This document shows, piece after piece, positions 38,095 to 46,641 of a DNA stretch of 64,000 nucleotides. The position numbers and the translations under genes are program-made. The notes below the pieces were generated by a model, which was not told the DNA's origin, did no database searches, and worked only from the letters and a program-made list of their open reading frames with translations. Within the stretch, counting starts at the first letter, position 1. Each line of letters opens with the position of its first letter. This stretch comes from Heyndrickxia vini (lineage in GTDB: Bacteria > Bacillota > Bacilli > Bacillales > Bacillaceae_C), in the NCBI RefSeq assembly GCF_016772275.1, contig NZ_CP065425.1, forward strand, positions 3,254,653 to 3,318,652. The letters run 5' to 3'.

Positions 38095-38496
38095 ATGGAT
38101 CGCACAAAATTATTGCTTAGAATGTCAGCGTTATATGGTGTTATTGGCGCAGTCCTTGGTTCACATATGGCGGCATCAAATGCCTATGCATTTCGCCCAG
38201 TGCATGCTCATATCTTGGTTGTCGGTTGGTTATCCTTATTTGCCTTTGCGATTTATTATCGTGTTTTCAGCATTCCAAAAAAGTCAGTTCTAGCTACCAT
38301 TCATATTTGGACAGCAATTGTTGGATCTTTTGGCTTAACCGTCGGAATGTGGCTCTACAATATGAAGCCAATTAAAGGAATAGAAACATTTAATCTGCTA
38401 TTCTTTATTATTGGAGGATCTCTCTTAATTATTTGTTTCATTGTTTTTTTATTAATGACTTTCATACAAGGACGACATCTCGGAGAAGAAAAATAA
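38095..38496 (+). CDS. Four-helix membrane protein, related to haem-copper oxidase subunit I-type proteins
   Basis: 133 aa with four membrane helices. RPVHAHILVVGWLSLFAFAIYYRVF near residue 35 (in part RPVHAHILVVGWLS) resembles the His-containing helix of small cbb3/NorB-like proteins often annotated as cytochrome-c-oxidase-like. No other oxidase features or subunits follow. It begins 6 bases after the MMPL gene, so it is probably co-transcribed and repressed by the same TetR regulator. Function unknown. Confidence 0.7.
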   Translation: MDRTKLLLRMSALYGVIGAVLGSHMAASNAYAFRPVHAHILVVGWLSLFAFAIYYRVFSIPKKSVLATIHIWTAIVGSFGLTVGMWLYNMKPIKGIETFNLLFFIIGGSLLIICFIVFLLMTFIQGRHLGEEK

Positions 38497-38545
38497 AAAT
38501 GAGAGGAATTGCAGGCATCCTAAGTGCCTGATTCCTCTCATTTTT
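38497..38545 (+). terminator. Terminator of the tetR-controlled exporter operon
   Basis: AAAAATGAGAGGAAT and ATTCCTCTCATTTTT with an inner CAGGCA/TGCCTG hairpin. Directly after the stop. Confidence 0.88.
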
Positions 38546-38625
38546 TGCCCTTTTACCAATGTTTTTGAAAAACTCGGATTTCACTTCCCAAAAGGAATTT
38601 ATTAAAATTAAATTTATTTTAGCTT

Positions 38626-39354
38626 TCACTCCAACAATTTTGCAAAGTCCGAAATAGTCGTTGAATTTTTTACATAAATTCGCGGTAAAAGATAATTCTC
38701 ATCGGCTAGCCCTTTTTCAATGAACGCTCCTGGTGTGGTTGTAAGTCCAAAGGAATAGTATTTTTTCGTATCCTCGACAACGCGTTTATTATAATTTCCA
38801 TATGGATATGCCAGTGCAATCACCGGTTTCCTTGTAATTTGTTCAATTTTTTCCTTGGAATCTTTTAATTCATAGTCGATATTTTTAGCTTTCGTTAAAT
38901 CTGGATGGGTTGCTGTATGCGATTGAACTGAGAACATGCCCGAGTTACTCATCATTACTAAATCCTTTTTTGATAACCGGTTCGAGCGGCCGATAAAATC
39001 TGAAATAACAAAAAGTGTCCCTGAAGGTTTAAACTGATTACTTTTTACTTTTTGAAAAATCTTGTACGCATTTAAATTATTTTTATATCCGTCATCAAAT
39101 GTAATAAATACGGGCTTTTTAACATAGTTTATATCTTTCCATCTTTCAAAGGTTAATAATGTATAACCATTATTCTTTAAGTAGATCATTTGCCTTTCAA
39201 GGTTTTCAGGTGTTACATACAATTCCTTTGAACCAGTGCCTGCATATTCATCAATTGAATGATAAATCAAAATTGGTACTTTCTGTTTGCCTAGCACCCC
39301 TATTGGAAACCCAAAAACACAAAGGATGATGGCTAATAGCATCACCTTTCGCAT
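38626..39354 (-). CDS. Exported polysaccharide deacetylase (NodB homology)
   Basis: 242 aa with an N-terminal signal peptide (MLLAIILCVFGFPIGVLG). NodB motifs: FITFDDGYKNN (catalytic base and metal Asp) near residue 87, SHTATHPDL (metal His pair) near residue 145 and ALAYPYGNYN near residue 178. De-N-acetylates a wall or matrix polysaccharide at the outer face of the cell. The last 40 residues resemble PdaB/IcaB-type proteins. Single gene. Confidence 0.9.
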   Translation of the reverse strand: MRKVMLLAIILCVFGFPIGVLGKQKVPILIYHSIDEYAGTGSKELYVTPENLERQMIYLKNNGYTLLTFERWKDINYVKKPVFITFDDGYKNNLNAYKIFQKVKSNQFKPSGTLFVISDFIGRSNRLSKKDLVMMSNSGMFSVQSHTATHPDLTKAKNIDYELKDSKEKIEQITRKPVIALAYPYGNYNKRVVEDTKKYYSFGLTTTPGAFIEKGLADENYLLPRIYVKNSTTISDFAKLLE

Positions 39355-39530
39355 AAACTTGCACCCCTTTTTTAAAAAAATATCGTTTATAGTATCCCTA
39401 ACATCATTCTTTTTATGAGAAAGATATACCTTAATTTCCGTAAATTTACCTCTTAGTCTTTCTTCAGCAATATTTCCATTACATAGTAAATAGATTATAC
39501 TTATGACAATACGAATTTAGGAGGTACACG

Positions 39531-39731
39531 ATGGAAAACGATCGTTCTGAACAAATGGAAACACAAAAAAAGAAAATTAGCTTACAGGAAGCGATGAAAC
39601 AACAGCTACAAAATAAAAAGGGTCATACAAATTCCGGAAATTCAAATAAAAATACCCTTCCCACAACAAAAAAAATGAAAAGCCAGCAAACGAAAAAAAC
39701 AAATAACCAAAGAAGAAGAACGGGAGTATAA
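39531..39731 (+). CDS. Small basic disordered protein preceding ywbE
   Basis: 66 aa, rich in Lys, Gln, Asn and Thr, no hydrophobic core. AGGAGGTACACG precedes the ATG, so it is translated. Its stop overlaps the ywbE start by one base, so the two are coupled. Not recognised. Confidence 0.75.
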   Translation: MENDRSEQMETQKKKISLQEAMKQQLQNKKGHTNSGNSNKNTLPTTKKMKSQQTKKTNNQRRRTGV

Positions 39732-39934
39732 TGAACGGACAAAATCGAAAAGACATTATACCAGGTACCCAGGTCCGCATTGTTCTAAAAAAAGATCAAC
39801 GAACCGGAAATTTGACCGCCGGAACTGTCCAAGATATTCTTACAAATTCAAGTTTTCATCCACATGGAATCAAAGTAAGACTTACAGACGGGCATGTTGG
39901 CAGAGTAAAGGAAATTATGGTAGGTCCTCATTAA
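39731..39934 (+). CDS. ywbE: YwbE family protein
   Basis: 67 aa. Single DUF2196-type domain: RKDIIPGTQVRIVLKKDQRTG, GTVQDILTNSSFHPHGIKV, DGHVGRVKEI. The family is widespread in Firmicutes and of unknown function. Overlaps the stop of the preceding 66-aa gene by one base. Confidence 0.88.
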   Translation: MNGQNRKDIIPGTQVRIVLKKDQRTGNLTAGTVQDILTNSSFHPHGIKVRLTDGHVGRVKEIMVGPH

Positions 39935-39992
39935 TTAAATGATGATGGACTTGCCTTTTTTTTACCTTTTTCAAAATCAATGCTGCTAAGAA

Positions 39993-40140
39993 AAGCGCAA
40001 GCGACTTGCTCATCGACGTAAAAACTGGAAGGACTTTGACTGAGATAAAGGAAACAGATGAGCCTGTAAGGCGAATCGATGTTGACTTATCGTAGGGAGA
40101 AGTCCTGAAGTTTTCTAGTCGATAGGCGCTGGAGCTAGAC
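39993..40140. repeat. Dispersed repeat family A, copy 2
   Basis: 148 bases that match 2838-2985 in inverse orientation with only a few differences, ending GCGCTGGAGCTAGAC. It lies 58 bases after ywbE. Confidence 0.85.
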
Positions 40141-40340
40141 AATGCAGTTATTTATTAGGAATATTAACTCTATAAAATTTATATTTTCTTACCTTTGTAA
40201 AAAAAAGATGTCCTTTCATTAAAATAGTCTTGTATAAATAAGGCGGCGGCGAAAATATCATTTTTTACACCTTTCCCCTATCAAATAACTATAATAAATT
40301 GAAGTTAATTTCTCTATTTCCCTAGAAAGGATGGGTGTAT

Positions 40341-41114
40341 TTGAAAACAACCGAATTATTTGATCTAACGAATAAAACGGCTATTATTACAGGCGGCAGC
40401 AGTGGCCTCGGCTCACAAATGGCCCTTGCTCTTGCAGAAGCCGGTGCAAATATTGTCATATGTTCACGCAATATCCAAGCATGCCAAGAAATGAGTGACT
40501 TATTAAATCAACAAGGATACCATTCCATTGCCCTCAAATGTGACATTACAAATCAAGAGGACATCGATTACGTTGTTGATGAAACAATAAAAAACTTCGG
40601 TACAATCGATATTTTAATTAATAATAGCGGAACGTCTTGGATTGCCCCTGTACTTGATATACCAGCAGACAAATGGGACAAAGTCATGAATGTAAATCTA
40701 AAAGGCATGTTCTTCTTTTCACAGGCAGTTGCAAAAATCATGAAAGATCAAGGTGGCGGAAAAATTATTAACATATCTTCTGTTACTGGTCTTTTTGGAA
40801 CAAATCCGGCTTTTCTTGATTCCGTCGCTTACAATACGAGTAAAGGTGCTGTCGTTTCTCTAACAAAGGACTTAGCCGTTAAACTCGCTCAATATAATAT
40901 CCAAGTAAATGCAATCGCACCAGGTTTTTTCCCTACTAAAATAACAAAAGCATTAGACAAAGCAACCACTATCATATTAAGTAAAATTCCTGCAAAACGT
41001 TTTGGGACCGACCAAGATTTAAAAGGCTCCGCACTCTTCCTATCATCCAAAGCATCTGACTATATCACCGGACAACTATTGGTAGTTGATGGTGGATTGA
41101 CTACAAATCTATAA
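40341..41114 (+). CDS. SDR oxidoreductase in the PHA operon, possible acetoacetyl-CoA reductase
   Basis: 257 aa, from the TTG at 40341 with AAAGGA 9 bases upstream (a GTG at 40335 is too close). SDR motifs ITGGSSGLGSQMALAL, NNSG near residue 92, ISSVTG and YNTSKGA (Ser, Tyr, Lys). Context (phaR and phaC follow) suggests the reductase role of PhaB, which makes (R)-3-hydroxybutyryl-CoA. The sequence looks closer to gluconate/3-oxoacyl reductase-type SDRs than to classical PhaB, and no phaA thiolase is near. So function is inferred from context. Confidence 0.7.
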   Translation: MKTTELFDLTNKTAIITGGSSGLGSQMALALAEAGANIVICSRNIQACQEMSDLLNQQGYHSIALKCDITNQEDIDYVVDETIKNFGTIDILINNSGTSWIAPVLDIPADKWDKVMNVNLKGMFFFSQAVAKIMKDQGGGKIINISSVTGLFGTNPAFLDSVAYNTSKGAVVSLTKDLAVKLAQYNIQVNAIAPGFFPTKITKALDKATTIILSKIPAKRFGTDQDLKGSALFLSSKASDYITGQLLVVDGGLTTNL

Positions 41115-41134
41115 AGTAGAAAGGAGTTACAACA

Positions 41135-41488
41135 ATGTCCGATAAACAATCATTAGATATTTATCGTCTGATCAAAAGGAACGGATTTCTCCTCGAAACA
41201 AAAATTAATCAAGCAATCCAATCACAGCTTAATCATGAGGCAATCATCAGACAGTTCGGTACACATAGTAAAGTTTCGGCAGCAGTTATACGTAAACTTC
41301 AAAATTCAATCGAATCTATCTCAATTCCTTTCAATTTTCCTACTAAAAATGATGTAGCCAATGCGACAAAAATTACTATCCAAACCGAAGAAAAAGTAGA
41401 CCTAATCGATGAAAAAGTAAATACAATCTTACAATCATTAGAGGAACTTAAACAATTAGCCTCAGAAGGTGTAGAGCAACATGAATAA
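41135..41488 (+). CDS. phaR: PHA synthase subunit PhaR-like (short form)
   Basis: 117 aa. Helical, with PTKNDVANATKITIQTEEKVD near residue 68, like the C-terminal segment 'PTKNEIA...EEKID' of Bacillus PhaR. The classical Bacillus PhaR is about 200 aa, so the N-terminal part is shortened. PhaR is needed for activity of class IV PhaC. AAAGGAG before the ATG, and an 8-base overlap with phaC. The role as synthase subunit is inferred from position and this motif. Confidence 0.72.
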   Translation: MSDKQSLDIYRLIKRNGFLLETKINQAIQSQLNHEAIIRQFGTHSKVSAAVIRKLQNSIESISIPFNFPTKNDVANATKITIQTEEKVDLIDEKVNTILQSLEELKQLASEGVEQHE

Positions 41489-42524
41489 ATACATCCACAA
41501 GGCTAAAAAAGAAGTGCAAAGATGGTCCGGCTTCAGCAAAACGCTGACCACTCCTGTCAGCTACTCAGGCGTATCGCGTGAAGCCATTTGGAAGAAAAAT
41601 AAAGCAACGTTATGGTATTACGAACCACCTGTCAAAAACTATACGATCCCTATTCTACTTGTCTATTCCATAGTTAACCAACCAGATATATTAGATTTAG
41701 ATCCAGAAAACAGTTTAATTCAAGCATTTATCGATGATGGCTTTGAGGTTTATTTGCTTGATTTTGGTACCCCAGGATATGAAGATAAAGACTTAACCCT
41801 CAATGACTATGTAACAAAGTACATTGAAAAAGGGGTCGGAAGAGTTCTTACTCACTCCGGAGCGGATGAAATTTCAGTGATGGGCTTCTGTCTTGGCGGA
41901 ACTTTGGCTGCTATGCATGCGAGTATCACCGATCAACCAATCAAAAACTTAATTCTTTCCTTAACGCCAATCGATTTTCACGTTTTTCCTTACTTTAATC
42001 AGTGGAAAAAACCGTTGACAGAAAAAAATACGAATTTTGACCCAATTTTCGATTCAATCGGTCTTATCCCCTCACCATTTATTGAAGGCGGCATAAGGCT
42101 AATCACCTCCCCAGTCTATTTCTCCCCATACTTATCACTATTAAATCGGGCATATGATGACCAATATACAATGAAATGGAGCAGAATGAATGATTGGACC
42201 AAAAGCCATATCCCACTTTCAGGTGCGGCGCTGAAACAATTGTTTAACGATTTTGTACGAGACAATAAATTAATCAACGGAAATCTAGTCATTGATGAAA
42301 AAGATGCTAATTTATCTAATATTAATGCCAACCTATTAGTTATTGGATCGCAGTTTGACAAACTAGTTCCTCCAGAACAAATACGTCCAGTTATGGATTT
42401 AGTATCAAGTAAAGACAAAACTTTTCACATGTTAAAGATGGGCCATGCAAGCTTACCAATCGACGGGAAACTCCCTCCCTACCTAAGCGAATGGCTATCT
42501 CTTCGTTCTCATTCAACCGAATAG
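41481..42524 (+). CDS. phaC: Class IV polyhydroxyalkanoate synthase
   Basis: Polymerises (R)-3-hydroxyacyl-CoA on the surface of storage granules. 347 aa, the short class III/IV length. Lipase-like box MGFCLGGT with the catalytic Cys137, then the Asp in GSQFDKLVPP near residue 293 and the His in LKMGHASLP near residue 322. The alpha/beta-hydrolase core carries the LDFGTPG segment of the family. Needs PhaR, encoded just before. A 32-aa ORF follows at 23 bases. Confidence 0.93.
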   Translation: MNKYIHKAKKEVQRWSGFSKTLTTPVSYSGVSREAIWKKNKATLWYYEPPVKNYTIPILLVYSIVNQPDILDLDPENSLIQAFIDDGFEVYLLDFGTPGYEDKDLTLNDYVTKYIEKGVGRVLTHSGADEISVMGFCLGGTLAAMHASITDQPIKNLILSLTPIDFHVFPYFNQWKKPLTEKNTNFDPIFDSIGLIPSPFIEGGIRLITSPVYFSPYLSLLNRAYDDQYTMKWSRMNDWTKSHIPLSGAALKQLFNDFVRDNKLINGNLVIDEKDANLSNINANLLVIGSQFDKLVPPEQIRPVMDLVSSKDKTFHMLKMGHASLPIDGKLPPYLSEWLSLRSHSTE

Positions 42525-42546
42525 ACAAAATAAAGGAGGTATTCGC

Positions 42547-42645
42547 ATGATTTACAATCTTGAAGAAATTCAGCCTCTCAAAAACCATTGTGAACTAATT
42601 GGCTACCTAGGCTTCGCCGGAATAATCTTCACTATATTTTGCTAA
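42547..42645 (+). CDS. Small ORF, 32 aa, at the end of the PHA operon
   Basis: Starts 22 bases after the phaC stop, with a perfect ribosome-binding site AAAGGAGGT 6 bases before the ATG. The product MIYNLEEIQPLKNHCELI then a hydrophobic stretch GYLGFAGIIFTIFC ends at a TAA before the terminator. One short membrane-like segment and two Cys. Not recognised; could be a small granule or membrane peptide or a remnant of a longer gene. The ribosome-binding site makes translation likely. Confidence 0.5.
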   Translation: MIYNLEEIQPLKNHCELIGYLGFAGIIFTIFC

Positions 42646-42649
42646 GTAA

Positions 42650-42684
42650 GAAAGGATGTTAGGTAAACCTAGCATCCTTTTTAT
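42650..42684 (+). terminator. Terminator of the PHA operon
   Basis: Arms AAAGGATG(T)TAGGT and ACCTA(G)CATCCTTT, followed by TTTATTTT. It starts 5 bases after the small ORF's stop. Confidence 0.88.
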
Positions 42685-42736
42685 TTTGGTTCCTTCTAAA
42701 AGATTGCTGCTTTACTTTGAACACAAAATAATATTG

Positions 42737-42882
42737 AAAACGCGGAGTGGATTGGAGCGGAAGGAGCTTGACTCCTGCAGGACATAGAGGAAAGGTCGAG
42801 ACCCCACAGGCGCGAAAAGCGCTGAGGAGGCTCGACTTCCTCCCTGCGGAAAGCAAGCTCCTGTAGCGTAAAGGAACGGACC
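42737..42882. repeat. Dispersed repeat family B, copy 4
   Basis: AAAACGCGGAGTGGATTGG to TAAAGGAACGGACC. The region 42685-43021 otherwise holds only AT-rich DNA and the promoter of the ABC exporter operon. Confidence 0.88.
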
Positions 42883-43021
42883 ACTGTTTATTTACAAAAC
42901 AGCCTTTATTTAAGAAAAAATTAAGAATGACAACTCATAATGTAATTATTCCAAAAGATGAATCTAAAACAAACCTATTCTATGGAAAATTAAATAAGGA
43001 AAATCGAAAGGAGAAAATAGA

Positions 43022-44002
43022 GTGAAAAAGTGGATCATCACAATCATTATTGCAGTTATTGTTATTGGAGGTGCAAGCTGGTATTTCCTCCAAAATAAAA
43101 AGAATCAACAACCGGTTATGGCAGCTACCTCGACAGCAACTGTTCAAAAAGGAAAACTAGATGTAAAAGTGAGTGGCTCAGGCTCCATCTCTTCATCAAG
43201 TAGCCAAGATGTTAAAGCAACAGAAATGGATGAAATTGACGAAGTTCTCGTTTCAAAAAATGATACCGTAACTAAAGGAGACGAGCTCATCACCTTTACA
43301 GATGGAAGTGATCCGATAGTTGCACCGATTACTGGTACCATTACATCACTTGATGTAGCAAGTGGGGATAAAACATCAGATGGACAAGTTATTGCACATA
43401 TTACAAATTATAAAAAACTTGAAACAACGATAAAAATTGATGAATTAGATATTTCTGATATTAAAGTTGGTCAAAGCGCGGAAATTACTGCGAGTGCCTT
43501 TCCTGATGAAACATTTAAAGGAAAAGTAACGAATGTTGCCAAAGAAGGAGAAGCAACAAATGGTGTGTCGACTTTTGATGTCACAGTAAATATTAACGAA
43601 CCAAAAAAACTAAAGGTTGGCATGTCAACAGAGGCCAATATTTTAACAGCAAGTAAAGGAAATGCTCTTTACATACCTGTTGAAGCTGTTCACTCAAATG
43701 GTGATAAAAAATATGTCGTGATTCCACAAACCGATAACCAGGATCAGGAACATTCCTCTTCCTCACGAGTGGAAATTAAAACAGGAATCCACAATGACAC
43801 ATATATAGAAGTAACAAATGGTCTCAGCAAAGGACAGCAAGTGGAACTACCTGCTATCGTGAAAAGTTCCTCCACAACGAACGAAAAAATGCGTGGCATG
43901 GGTGAAGGCGGCATGATGAATGGGAATTTCCCTGGGATGAATCAAAATGGTGGTACTGGACCTATGAACCGTAATAATGGAAACGGAGGCGGAAGACCAT
44001 AA
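43022..44002 (+). CDS. yknX: Membrane-fusion adaptor of an ABC exporter (YknX/MacA-like)
   Basis: 326 aa, starts at GTG 43022 with AAAGGAG upstream. N-terminal signal anchor (residues 4-22), lipoyl-type hairpin and beta-barrel domains (VKVSGSGSISSS, KPKKLKVGMSTEAN-like regions EINEPKKLKVGMST). The last 40 residues are Gly/Met/Asn-rich (MGEGGMMNGNFPGMNQNGG). It links the ABC ATPase and permease that follow. The name follows the B. subtilis YknWXYZ set; no yknW-like gene is present here. Confidence 0.85.
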   Translation: MKKWIITIIIAVIVIGGASWYFLQNKKNQQPVMAATSTATVQKGKLDVKVSGSGSISSSSSQDVKATEMDEIDEVLVSKNDTVTKGDELITFTDGSDPIVAPITGTITSLDVASGDKTSDGQVIAHITNYKKLETTIKIDELDISDIKVGQSAEITASAFPDETFKGKVTNVAKEGEATNGVSTFDVTVNINEPKKLKVGMSTEANILTASKGNALYIPVEAVHSNGDKKYVVIPQTDNQDQEHSSSSRVEIKTGIHNDTYIEVTNGLSKGQQVELPAIVKSSSTTNEKMRGMGEGGMMNGNFPGMNQNGGTGPMNRNNGNGGGRP

Positions 44003-44712
44003 TGACCAACACATTGATTTCCATCGAGAACATGGTGAAATCCTATACGATTGGTGGAGAGACGGTAACTGCTCTCCATCGGGTTTCCCTCCAAATTGAA
44101 ACAGGAGAATTTTTAGCCATCATCGGTCCATCTGGATCCGGCAAATCAACATTAATGAATATGATCGGTTGTCTCGATAAACCCGATTCTGGAAACTACC
44201 TTTTAGAAGGCAATAAGGTAAACAACATGAATGATAATCAATTAGCGAAAATCCGCAATAAAAAAATTGGGTTCATCTTTCAAAATTTTAATCTACTGCC
44301 CAAGCTTTCCGCTATTCAAAATGTTGAGTTACCCCTTTTATACTCAGGAATGAATCAATCTGAAAGAAGAAAAATTGCAGAAAGCTGTTTAGAAAAAGTA
44401 GGTTTATTAGAAAGGGCAAACCATTTACCAACCCAGCTCTCAGGTGGACAACAGCAACGGGTAGCGATTGCCCGTGCTCTTGTGTGCAACCCTCCTATTC
44501 TTTTAGCTGACGAACCTACGGGTGCTTTGGATAGTAAGACGAGTAAAGAAATCATGGGAGTGATCAAACAATTAAATGAACAAGGACGCACAATCATTGT
44601 CATTACCCATGACCTATCGATTGCTAATCAAGCAAAGCGAGTTGTCCAAATTAATGATGGCAAACTAACCGAAAAGGGAGGAAAAGAACGTGAAGTTTCT
44701 TCCGTCTATTAA
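44002..44712 (+). CDS. yknY: ABC exporter ATPase (YknY/MacB-type)
   Basis: 236 aa. Walker [10 protein letters not shown] near residue 41, signature [15 protein letters not shown] near residue 145 and Walker [12 protein letters not shown]. MacB/LolD class, single ATPase domain. The ATG overlaps the adaptor stop by one base, and the 3' end overlaps the permease start by 23 bases. Confidence 0.93.
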   Translation: MTNTLISIENMVKSYTIGGETVTALHRVSLQIETGEFLAIIGPSGSGKSTLMNMIGCLDKPDSGNYLLEGNKVNNMNDNQLAKIRNKKIGFIFQNFNLLPKLSAIQNVELPLLYSGMNQSERRKIAESCLEKVGLLERANHLPTQLSGGQQQRVAIARALVCNPPILLADEPTGALDSKTSKEIMGVIKQLNEQGRTIIVITHDLSIANQAKRVVQINDGKLTEKGGKEREVSSVY

Positions 44713-45859
44713 ATTAGCACTAAAAAATATCCAGACAAGTAAATTGCGTTCCTTCCTAACCATGCTAGGAATCATTATCGGTGTTGCTTCCGTTATCACC
44801 CTTGTTTCCATCGGACAATCCTCAACACAATCCGTAACCAATGAGATTAATAATCTCGGAACAAATTTATTAACTGTCAATGTATTGGATACGGATAATG
44901 GAGAATTAAAAGACACAGATGTTGAGGCGTTCAAAAAATTAAATGGCGTGAAAGATGCCGCTCCCCTTGTCTCAGGGAGAGTAATGGCGAAAAACGGACA
45001 AACGACCACACAGGTAAGTGTAACTGGGACTACTTCCTCCTACTTAACAATTAAAGATTTATCTTTAACAAACGGAAGATTTTTAGCAGATATTGATAAC
45101 GAATACCGCCAAAAGGTCGCTGTACTCGGGTCAGAAACGGCCCAAACATTATTTGGCGTGGATAATCCAATTGATAAAACGGTCCAACTGAATGGAACTT
45201 CGTATAAAATTATTGGTGTGTTAGCATCGAAAGGAACGTCCATTGGACAAAGTGGTGATAACATTATTATTACACCACTTAGTACTGCTGAACGACTTTT
45301 ACAAACTCTCACCATTCAATCCGTTGTTGTCCAGGCAAAAAGTGAAGAGCAATTAAATTTTGTTGAGTTTGCATTAGAACGATCACTTAATTCAATTTTC
45401 CATAATAATACTGATAGCTTTAGCGTCACAAATCAACAAGATTTAATGGAAACAATGAGCTCCGTTTCAAAAACGATGACGATGCTGCTTGCTGGTATTG
45501 CCAGTATCTCATTATTAGTTGGTGGAATTGGGATCATGAATATTATGTTCGTATCGGTCTCCGAACGAACAAAGGAAATCGGTATTCGCAAAGCGATTGG
45601 AGCGAAACGAAAGGACATTTTAACTCAGTTTCTCATCGAATCTATTGTGCTAAGCGGTTTAGGTGGATTAATCGGAGTAGGTTTAGGGTTCTCCACTGTA
45701 AAAATATATTCAATGATTACTAGCTCTACACCAAGTTACTCATTATCCATTGCAGCGATTCCATTTCTATTTTCACTTGTTGTAGGCATCGTTTTCGGAG
45801 TATTCCCGGCTAACAAAGCGTCGAAGCTACATCCGATTCATGCGCTACGATATGAATAA
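44690..45859 (+). CDS. yknZ: MacB-type ABC permease (YknZ-like)
   Basis: 389 aa with four helices: one N-terminal (LRSFLTMLGIIIGVASVIT), an extracellular MacB-PCD domain (residues 45-265) and three C-terminal helices (MLLAGIASISLLVGGIGIMNI, GGLIGVGLGFS and FLFSLVVGIVFGVFPA). The GIRKAIGAKRKDI motif contacts the ATPase. GTG start with GGGAGG upstream. Mechanotransmission-type exporter, probably for a peptide or toxin. Confidence 0.92.
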   Translation: MKFLPSIKLALKNIQTSKLRSFLTMLGIIIGVASVITLVSIGQSSTQSVTNEINNLGTNLLTVNVLDTDNGELKDTDVEAFKKLNGVKDAAPLVSGRVMAKNGQTTTQVSVTGTTSSYLTIKDLSLTNGRFLADIDNEYRQKVAVLGSETAQTLFGVDNPIDKTVQLNGTSYKIIGVLASKGTSIGQSGDNIIITPLSTAERLLQTLTIQSVVVQAKSEEQLNFVEFALERSLNSIFHNNTDSFSVTNQQDLMETMSSVSKTMTMLLAGIASISLLVGGIGIMNIMFVSVSERTKEIGIRKAIGAKRKDILTQFLIESIVLSGLGGLIGVGLGFSTVKIYSMITSSTPSYSLSIAAIPFLFSLVVGIVFGVFPANKASKLHPIHALRYE

Positions 45860-45866
45860 AGCAATA

Positions 45867-45905
45867 AAGGGTCTGCTACTTACACGATTAAGGGTAGACC
45901 CTTCC
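45867..45905 (+). terminator. Terminator between the ABC exporter and the two-component genes
   Basis: Arms AAGGGTCT and AGACCCTT extended by CTAC/GTAG-like pairs, loop of about 15 bases, then TCCTCTATTTT. Confidence 0.7.
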
Positions 45906-45960
45906 TCTATTTTCAAAATGGACATTCCCTTGATATGATAGAAGCGAAGGAGAGATACGT

Positions 45961-46638
45961 GTGAGACTATTAATTGTTGAAGACAATGTCGATTTACTCG
46001 ACTCAATGAAACAAATATTACAAAATGATTTTGAAATAGAAACGGCTACAGATGGTGAAGAAGGTTTGTTTTTAGCAATGCAAAATATCTATGATGTCAT
46101 TTTGCTTGATGTGATGCTTCCAGAAATAGATGGATTTGAACTATTAAAGCGACTTCGTAATGAACGAATCATGACGCCGATCCTTTTTGTCACGGCAAAA
46201 GATGCATTAGAAGATCGAGTAACAGGGTTAGAAATGGGCGGCGATGATTATTTAGTCAAGCCATTTCAAGCACCCGAACTTATTGCCCGGATTCGTGCAT
46301 TACTTAGACGAAGCGGAAATTTAACAATTGATCATACAATCCGCTATCGAGGAATCGAGCTTTTTGGCAAGGAACAAGAAATAAAAATCGATGAACACCC
46401 CGTGAAATTGACAATTACACAATATGAATTACTTGAGTATCTTATCCAAAATAGCGGAAAAATTGTAACGAAGGAGCAAATTTACGACCGAATTTGGGGA
46501 TTTGATTCCGATACAACGGTCGCTATTGTGGAAGTATATATACATCATTTACGGAAAAAGCTTGAAAGTTTCGGGTACCATAAAGATATTCAAAATGTTC
46601 GTGGCATCGGGTATATATTAAAAAATCCAATGGAGTAA
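45961..46638 (+). CDS. OmpR-family response regulator
   Basis: 225 aa, GTG start with GAAGGAGAG upstream. Receiver domain: acidic EDNVDLL, phosphoryl-acceptor Asp50 in LLDVMLP, Lys near residue 100 in DDYLVKPF. C-terminal winged helix with GIELFGKEQEI and DTTVAIVEVYIHHLRKKLE. Stop 3 bases before its sensor kinase. Confidence 0.95.
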   Translation: MRLLIVEDNVDLLDSMKQILQNDFEIETATDGEEGLFLAMQNIYDVILLDVMLPEIDGFELLKRLRNERIMTPILFVTAKDALEDRVTGLEMGGDDYLVKPFQAPELIARIRALLRRSGNLTIDHTIRYRGIELFGKEQEIKIDEHPVKLTITQYELLEYLIQNSGKIVTKEQIYDRIWGFDSDTTVAIVEVYIHHLRKKLESFGYHKDIQNVRGIGYILKNPME

Positions 46639-46641
46639 CCT

